Positions 19,949-24,648 of a stretch of 24,648 nt of DNA are shown piece after piece. The notes under the pieces were generated by a model. The model saw only the letters and a list, made by a program, of their open reading frames with translations, ran no database searches and was not told the origin of the DNA. The position numbers and the translations under genes were made by a program. The stretch is from an uncultured bacterium. GTDB lineage: Bacteria > Bacillota_I > Bacilli_A > Mycoplasmatales > Metamycoplasmataceae. The number at the start of each line of letters is the position of its first letter. Position 1 is the stretch's first letter. The stretch is taken from positions 1,552 to 26,199 of the forward strand of contig CAKNAO010000001.1 of NCBI GenBank assembly GCA_929200685.1, written 5' to 3'.

Positions 19949-20513
19949 TTTTTGACTCCTTTTTAGAAATTTTTACTTTATCACCACTTATAAATAAATC
20001 TAAAAATCTTCCTCCATTTAAAGTTGCTGGTTTATCAATTTTAGCAATATCTTCTAATGTTTTAAAAAATTCATCTAATTTTTCATAACCAAGTTCTTTT
20101 CTTGCCATTTCTCTTCCTCTAAATTTTAAAGATATTTTTACTCTATCACCTGCTAGAATAAATTCTCTTGCTTTTTTAGATTTAACCATTAAATCATGAA
20201 TTCCAATCATTGGCGTTAATCTAACTTCTCTATTATTAATAATAGTTTGTTTTTGTTTAACTTCTTTTCTTTTCTTTTTACGTTCATATTTAAACTTACC
20301 ATAATCGAGAATTTTTGCAACTGGTTGTTTTGGATTGCTTGAAATAACTACTAAATCAAAGCCATTTGATTTTGCTTTTTCAACAGCATTTTTTTTATCC
20401 ATAACACCAAGTTTTTCACCTTTGTTTGAAATAATGAATAATTTTTTAAATGGAATATTTTCATTTATTAAATGTTCGGGTTTAGGTTTTTTTCTATTGT
20501 TTTGTTTTTTAAT
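19929..20513 (-). CDS. infC: Translation initiation factor IF-3 (ATT start)
   Basis: Binds the 30S subunit and controls start-codon selection; 194 aa. The N domain includes HLINENIPFKKLFIISNKGEKLGVM. The linker to the C domain is rich in Lys (YGKFKYERKKKRKEVKQKQ), and the C domain has VRLTPMIGIHDLMVKSKKAREFI and KFRGREMA. No ATG is suitably placed. AAGGAG at 20521-20526 lies 7 nt before an ATT codon at 20511-20513. ATT is the well-known unusual infC start in other bacteria, where it lets IF-3 limit its own translation. The C-terminal tail (KISKKESKNVKNEI) is short and charged, and the end overlaps rpmI by 20 nt. Neighbour GTT (20514-20516) is a less likely start because its spacing is only 4 nt. 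Confidence 0.93.
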   Translation of the reverse strand: MKKQNNRKKPKPEHLINENIPFKKLFIISNKGEKLGVMDKKNAVEKAKSNGFDLVVISSNPKQPVAKILDYGKFKYERKKKRKEVKQKQTIINNREVRLTPMIGIHDLMVKSKKAREFILAGDRVKISLKFRGREMARKELGYEKLDEFFKTLEDIAKIDKPATLNGGRFLDLFISGDKVKISKKESKNVKNEI

Positions 20514-20652
20514 AACTTTACTCCTTAAAATAAGAAAAAAGTGGTAATAACCACTCCTCAAAAACTACAAAATCCTAGGTCTTAACAAAACCCCCAGTAT
20601 ATTAACTAGCAGGTGAGAAGTGAATCTACTTTCTGCAAAATAAATTTATTAC
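20514..20652 (-). promoter_or_regulatory. Structured leader of infC-rpmI-rplT with attenuator (L20-type regulation)
   Basis: The roughly 140-nt untranslated leader contains nested stems GCAG/CTGC (20609-20612 with 20633-20636) and AAGT/ACTT (20618-20621 with 20628-20631). Further on, near infC, it has the terminator hairpin described separately. The organisation of structured RNA, then a terminator, then an infC Shine-Dalgarno just behind it matches the L20-dependent attenuation leaders of Firmicutes. The regulator is inferred; no binding can be shown from the sequence. Confidence 0.7.
20535..20555 (-). terminator. Leader attenuator hairpin before infC
   Basis: AGTGGT (20540-20545) and ACCACT (20550-20555) form a perfect 6-bp stem with a 4-nt loop. 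On the minus strand it is followed by six T (20535-20540). It ends before the infC start and its Shine-Dalgarno, so it acts as a regulated terminator rather than an operon end. Confidence 0.75.
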
Positions 20653-20658
20653 TAAATC

Positions 20659-20667
20659 ATTATAGCA
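20659..20667 (-). promoter_or_regulatory. Extended -10 promoter of infC-rpmI-rplT
   Basis: TGCTATAAT on the minus strand is a full extended -10 (TGnTATAAT). Transcription is predicted from about 20652. No strong -35 is evident. It is divergent from the ppa promoter about 50 bp away. Confidence 0.7.
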
Positions 20668-20713
20668 TATTAAAAATAAAAAAATTCTTTTAAGATATTA
20701 AAAATATTTTAAA

Positions 20714-20722
20714 TGTTAAAAT
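20714..20722 (+). promoter_or_regulatory. Extended -10 placed for a leaderless ppa mRNA
   Basis: TGTTAAAAT fits an extended -10 (TGn plus TAAAAT). Six nucleotides separate it from the ppa ATG at 20729, and no Shine-Dalgarno is present. Confidence 0.5.
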
Positions 20723-20728
20723 ATAAAT

Positions 20729-21283
20729 ATGAATAAAGAAATTATAGTAAATATTGAAATTCCAAAAGATTCTAATATTAAATATGAATTTGATAGAAAA
20801 AAAGGAAAAATAGTAGTAGATAGAATTTTAAGAGATGGTTTTAAATATCCAGCTAATTATGGTTTTTTAGAAGAAACACTTGACTGAGATGGTGATGAAT
20901 TAGATGTTTTAGTTTATTCAGAAAGAAAATTTATGCCAGGTGTTTCTTTAAACGCTAGAATTATTGGGGCAATGAAAATGATTGATGATGGAGAAACAGA
21001 TACTAAATTAATTGCTATTCACAATGATGATTATAAATTAGAAAAAATTGAAAATATTGAAGATATTCCAAAAAAATGACTAGATAAAGTTGAAACATTT
21101 TTTACAACATATAAAAACTGAAAAGGTGTTGGTACTACTTCAGTTTTAGGTTTTAAAGGATTTAAATGAGCTATCAAAGAATATAATGAATGTGTAAAAT
21201 TAATGAAAAAATATGGTAGTTGAGATAAAAATAAATTTATTAAAGAAATGAAAAAGAAACACCCAGAAAAATATACAAAATAA
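20729..21283 (+). CDS. ppa: Inorganic pyrophosphatase (family I)
   Basis: Hydrolyses pyrophosphate to phosphate, pulling forward tRNA charging and nucleic-acid synthesis; 184 aa. Family I signatures are visible: KYEFDRKKGKIVVDRIL with the substrate-binding Glu and Lys, FKYPANYGFLEETL, and the metal-binding DWDGDELDVLV (the classic DxDxxD-type site) with its Trp encoded by TGA. Later residues IEDIPKKWLDKVETFF and TYKNWKG complete the fold. It is one of only two plus-strand genes. It converges on topA with only 4 nt between stops, and no clear terminator hairpin separates them. Confidence 0.96.
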
Positions 21284-21287
21284 AAAG

Positions 21288-23162
21288 TTATTTTTTATTA
21301 TTTTTTTTAAAATTTTTCTTTATAAACTTTGGTTCAAAACCGGGTTTAGGTTCAGCATGTTTACATTTTGGAAATTTAGGACAACCTAAAAATTTGTTTC
21401 CATCTCTTTTATTTGTTCTAACTACAAGATTTGAATTACATTTAGGACATAATTTATCTGATTTTTCCAATGGAATTATAGTTACTTGAGTTTTTTCAAT
21501 TTGTTTTTCAATTTGTTTTTCAAATGAATTTCAAAAAATAGTTAGCATTTCTTTATAATCTTTTTTACCTTTTGCAATTTCATTTAAATCTTTTTCAAGC
21601 ATTGCAGTATATTCTTCATTCATAAATTTTGGAAAACCTTCAATTAATTTTTTATAAACAATATTTCCAAAATCTGTTATTTTCATTGCTTTATTTTCCA
21701 TATCAACATAAAATCTTTTTTTCAATATTCTAATTATTGAAGCAAATGTAGAAGGTCTACCAACTTTAATATCATCTAATGTTTTAATTAATGAACCATC
21801 ATTGTATCTACTAGGTGGTTGGGTTTCTTTATCTTCAATATTATATTTTTTAACTTTAAATTTATCACCAATATTAAATTTAGGAATTTTTATTTCTTTT
21901 TTACTATCAATTTCTTTCATTTCAACAACTTTATAATAACCATCAAATATTATTTTTGAATATGATAATTTATATAGTAAATCTAATTCACTTAATTTAT
22001 AGTTAATATTTTCTCTAATAGGAACTTTCATTAGTGATTTCATTGTATTTTCTCAAATTAATTTATATAATTTATATTCTCTATCATTTAAATCAAATTT
22101 TATTTTTGCTTTTTTAGGAGTAAGTTTAATTGAAGTAGGTCTAATTGCTTCATGAGCATCTTGATCTCCTGAAATTCCTAAAATTTTATCTGATAAATAT
22201 TCTTTACCATATTTATTTAATATATATTCTTTAGCATGATTAACAAATGTATTTGAAAGTCTTGTTGAATCTGTCCGAGGATAAGATATTAATCCACCTT
22301 CACCATAACCTTCATACAATCTTTGAACTGTATTTTGAATAACACTTGCTGACATTCCAATTGAAGAGTTACCTTTTTTATATAAAGTTGATTGTTTAAA
22401 AGGAATAATTTTTTTTTCTTTTTTCTTTTTAATTTCAATATTTTTAATTATAAGTTCATTTGAAAATTTAGATTTAATTTCATTTATTTGACTTTCATCA
22501 ACTCAAGTATTATTTTTAAATTTTCCATTTTTTAAATAAAAAATAGCAATTAAATTATTTTCTAATTTTGCACTAATAACTTTATATTTTGTAGATACAA
22601 ATGATTTAATTAATTTTTCTCTTTCGAACACAAGTTTTAAAGCAATTGATTGAACTCTACCTGCTGAAGGATAAGTTGGTGAATTTTTAATTTTTGTTTG
22701 CATAATTTTAGAAAGTTTATAACCAATTATTCTATCTAAAATTCTTCTTGCAATTTGAGAATTAACAAGTTTTAAATCTAATTTTTGAGGATTTTTAATA
22801 GCATTTTCAATAGCAATTTTAGTAATTTCATTAAATCTTATTCTATAATATTTATCTTTAATATCAAGAAAATTTACAAGATTATCTCCAATTGCTTCAC
22901 CTTCACGATCTGGATCAGTAGCAATATAAACTTTATTAACTTCATTTAATTCTTTTTTTATTTCTTTAATTATTTTCTTTTTACTAGGATCAATTTTATA
23001 ATTTGGAATTCAAGTTTCTAAATCAACTCCAAAACCATGTGGTCCACTAGAAGGGAGTTTTACTATATGACCAACAGAAGCTTTAATAATATAATTATTG
23101 CCTAAATATTTTTCAAGTGCTTTAATTTTATTTGGTGATTCAACTATTACTAAGTTTTTCAT
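21288..23162 (-). CDS. topA: DNA topoisomerase I
   Basis: Type IA topoisomerase that relaxes negative supercoils; 624 aa. The TOPRIM domain begins MKNLVIVESPNKIKALEKYLG with the catalytic Glu in VESP. ATDPDREGEAIG (81-92) carries the metal-binding DxD. PSAGRVQSIAL (165-175) is conserved. The active-site Tyr is Tyr294 in GLISYPRTDSTR, and DAHEAIRPT is also conserved. The C terminus has one C4 zinc-ribbon (CPKCNSN to GCPKFPKCKH) followed by a Lys/Asn-rich tail; many bacteria have three ribbons. Between them is a short direct repeat (EKQIEKQIEK). Several TGA codons give Trp, which is why the gene looks broken under the standard code. No Shine-Dalgarno is apparent at 23162. It lies next to dprA, a common bacterial arrangement. 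Confidence 0.96.
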
Positions 23163-23168
23163 AATAAT

Positions 23169-23174
23169 ATCTTA
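23169..23174 (-). promoter_or_regulatory. Weak -10-like box before topA
   Basis: TAAGAT on the minus strand, 6 nt before the topA ATG, which has no Shine-Dalgarno. The spacing equals the leaderless genes here, but the box matches TATAAT at only four of six positions. Co-transcription with dprA is an alternative. Confidence 0.3.
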
Positions 23175-23211
23175 CAACTTTTTAAAATAAAAAAAGAATA
23201 TTTTAAAATAA

Positions 23212-23949
23212 TTAATTATTTTTACAATTATTTATATCTTTAATGCTTGTTATTAAATTAGCGCCTTGTTTAATTAATTCAGAATTTCCATCTTGTTTAG
23301 ATCCATCTCCAGGAAAACAATAAATTTCTTTTCCAAGATTTAAAAAATTAGTTATTAAATGATTAATTGGTCCATCTTTTAAAGATGAGAATAAAATTAA
23401 AATCTTTGCAAAAGAAGCAGTTAATCTATTTCTATCTTTGCATCTTTGTTTACTTAATTTTATTCCTTCTGGGTATTCACTTAAAAATAAACTATTTTTT
23501 TTATTTTTTATTTGAGAATGAATTTGATCTAAACCATTTGCTAAAACATAAATTGCTTTTTCATTAATTATTTTTTCAATTTCTCTATCAACCCCTTGAT
23601 AATACATTGAAATAATACAAGAAGATTTAGTTATTTCTGGAACAAATTTTTTAATTCTTTGATTTGTTTTTTGATCAACATCATTACCAGTAACACAAAT
23701 AATATTTTTTTTAAGTAAATCTATATTACCTTTATATCAAACAACAAAAGGAGGTTTATAAGCTTCTTTTAATTGTTTTGGATAATCATTATCTAAAATT
23801 GTTTTAAAATTTCATTTTTTTTCTTTAATTTTATTTTCAAGTAACTTAATTTCTTCCGGACTAACTATTTCTTTTTTTTCAAGAGCACTATATATTAAAT
23901 CTCAATCACCTTCATATTTAATTGTAAAATATAATAATATAATATTCAT
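23212..23949 (-). CDS. dprA: Divergent DprA/Smf-family protein
   Basis: 245 aa. The C-terminal half shows the DprA Rossmann hallmarks: KAIYVLANGLDQIH, then LFLSEYPEGIKLSKQRCKDRNRLTASFAKILILFSS, then IYCFPGDGSKQDGNSELIKQGANLI. The early nucleotide-binding loop is eroded: the usual GxRxxxxYG reads VTGNDVDQKTNQRI, and the usual SGxAxGID reads CIISMYYQGVDREIE. The N-terminal domain is reduced, and there is no C-terminal winged helix. DprA loads RecA onto transforming ssDNA in competent bacteria; here the role is uncertain. The start at 23949 is favoured by AAGGAG 6 nt upstream. An in-frame ATG at 23964 would add five residues (MKEKE). It sits next to topA, as smf does elsewhere. Confidence 0.85.
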
Positions 23950-23983
23950 TTCTTTCTCCTTCATATTAATAAATAGATTAAAA

Positions 23984-23989
23984 AATATA
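23984..23989 (-). promoter_or_regulatory. Candidate -10 box for dprA-topA
   Basis: TATATT on the minus strand, about 35 nt before the dprA ATG, leaving a short leader that holds the AAGGAG. No clear -35. Confidence 0.3.
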
Positions 23990-24021
23990 AACACAATAAA
24001 AAAAGACAAATATTTTACTTA

Positions 24022-24027
24022 TATAAT
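24022..24027 (+). promoter_or_regulatory. -10 box placed for a leaderless cyclase-like mRNA
   Basis: TATAAT, then TTAATT (6 nt), then the ATG at 24034. No Shine-Dalgarno. The 84-nt gap between dprA and this gene carries divergent promoters. Confidence 0.55.
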
Positions 24028-24033
24028 TTAATT

Positions 24034-24573
24034 ATGAAAACAATTTCAATATACATAGATATTAGAAAATCTAAAGAAATGGATTTAGATGAAAAAATAA
24101 AAAAATATAGAAAAATGTATACTCAATTTTCAAGTTATAAACCCCAAAGAAATAATATTAGTCATAGAACAACAAAATATGTTGGAGATGGAGTGATATT
24201 AATTTTTAATGCTAATTCTTTAGATAATGATGAAGAATTAATTTCAATTATGAAAGAAATAGATAATAAAGTAATAACTCTAGAAGATCAAAATAATATT
24301 GATATAGGAATTGGAATTTCTTATTCTCTTGCCTCTGAAGAAGGAAATGAAGATTTATTTATTTCTCCTTCAATTGATGGAGCAGCATATGGCACTAATT
24401 TAGCTAATAAATGTATAGTAAAAAATAAAAAATGAAAATGAGTTTTACCACTCAAAATTGGAGATGATGGTGATGAATCAATTAATGAATTAAAAGAAAT
24501 TATTATAGAATCTAATAAAATTGATCAACATGAATCTAATTCTGGAAAAAATTTATGATTTGAATTTTTATAA
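24034..24573 (+). CDS. Small class III (adenylate-type) nucleotidyl cyclase-like protein
   Basis: 179 aa, soluble, a lone catalytic-type domain with no membrane or sensor domain. By eye it fits the class III cyclase pattern, with spacing like the mammalian adenylate cyclase core: ISIYIDIRKSKEM with Asp9 (first metal Asp), KYVGDGVILIF with Asp52 (second metal Asp) and Lys48 four residues earlier (adenine-selecting Lys position). Then come IDIGIGIS (90-96) as the core strand, and SIDGAAYGTNLANK with Asp115 (base-selecting Asp), Asn122 seven residues later (transition-state Asn) and Lys126 four residues after that, where Arg is usual. The C terminus (about 134-179) is charged and unrecognised. 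Three Trp codons are TGA. It probably acts as a homodimer if active. cAMP is predicted; a different product is possible. Confidence 0.6.
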
Positions 24574-24648
24574 AACATAATTAATATATAAATAGTTTAT
24601 AAATTAAAAAAAATTATAATAAAATAAATTTTTATTTTAATTTTATAT
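24574..24648 (+). other. AT-rich 3' flank without a recognisable gene
   Basis: After the cyclase-like gene the last 75 nt contain no open frame. There is an all-AT inverted repeat (AAAATAAA/TTTATTTT, 24621-24638) that might terminate transcription, and a TATAAT at 24615-24620 that might start a further plus-strand gene. Both are weak in this composition. Confidence 0.3.

Noticed and set aside
20514..20561. Longer IF-3 starting upstream in the leader hairpin.
   Set aside because: The extra residues would be encoded by the attenuator hairpin and its T-run; the Shine-Dalgarno points to ATT at 20513.
23950..24573. Cas10/GGDEF-type reading of the cyclase-like gene.
   Set aside because: There is no GGDEF/GGDD motif; the GDG plus D...N..K spacing fits class III nucleotidyl cyclases better.
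1..24648. CRISPR arrays, insertion sequences, att sites and replication origin.
   Set aside because: No regularly spaced repeats, transposase motifs, terminal inverted repeats, or DnaA-box clusters were recognised; gene content is otherwise housekeeping.

Overview
This window comes from a very AT-rich, UGA-reading mollicute, most likely a Mycoplasma in the broad sense. TGA falls in frame at Trp positions in almost every gene: for example in the LDWDGDE region of the pyrophosphatase and in OppA, OppD, MetS, TopA and enolase. All coordinates below use genetic code 4, so genes that look fragmented under the standard code are intact. Every gene is on the minus strand except ppa and the last gene. 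I cannot name the species from sequence alone.

Layout from left to right. 1-7349: a tightly packed oligopeptide ABC importer operon, transcribed right to left as oppA-oppB-oppC-oppD-oppF; oppF runs off the left edge. 7539-11696: rluD, then the glycolytic pair pyk and pfkA (order pfkA-pyk in transcription), then a nitroreductase-family flavoprotein gene. 11720-11838: tRNA-Leu(UAA) followed by a clear intrinsic terminator. 11873-15193: an apparent operon of a divergent AsnA-like protein, a TrmN6-like methyltransferase and metS. 15228-17064: an uncharacterised protein with a possible PH-like C-terminal half, followed by a two-gene (split) chromate-transporter-family pair. 17113-18531: eno. 18609-19340: a multi-pass membrane protein. 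19387-20667: infC-rpmI-rplT with a structured attenuator leader and an ATT start for infC. 20714-21283: ppa (plus strand). 21288-23949: topA and a divergent dprA/smf. 24034-24573: a small plus-strand protein that carries nearly all the catalytic signature residues of a class III (adenylate-type) nucleotidyl cyclase.

Two observations stand out. First, the small cyclase-like protein is unexpected in a mollicute. It keeps two metal Asp positions, a Lys/Asp base-selection pair and the transition-state Asn, all with the right spacing, and any partner would lie just beyond the right edge. Second, transcription units in this window fall into two classes. Eight genes have no Shine-Dalgarno sequence and carry a TATAAT-like box 6-7 nt before the ATG, which predicts leaderless mRNAs. 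Genes inside operons, or with real leaders, carry AAGGAG-type sites. A divergent AsnA homologue lacking key Arg residues, and a DprA with an eroded Rossmann core, are also worth attention.
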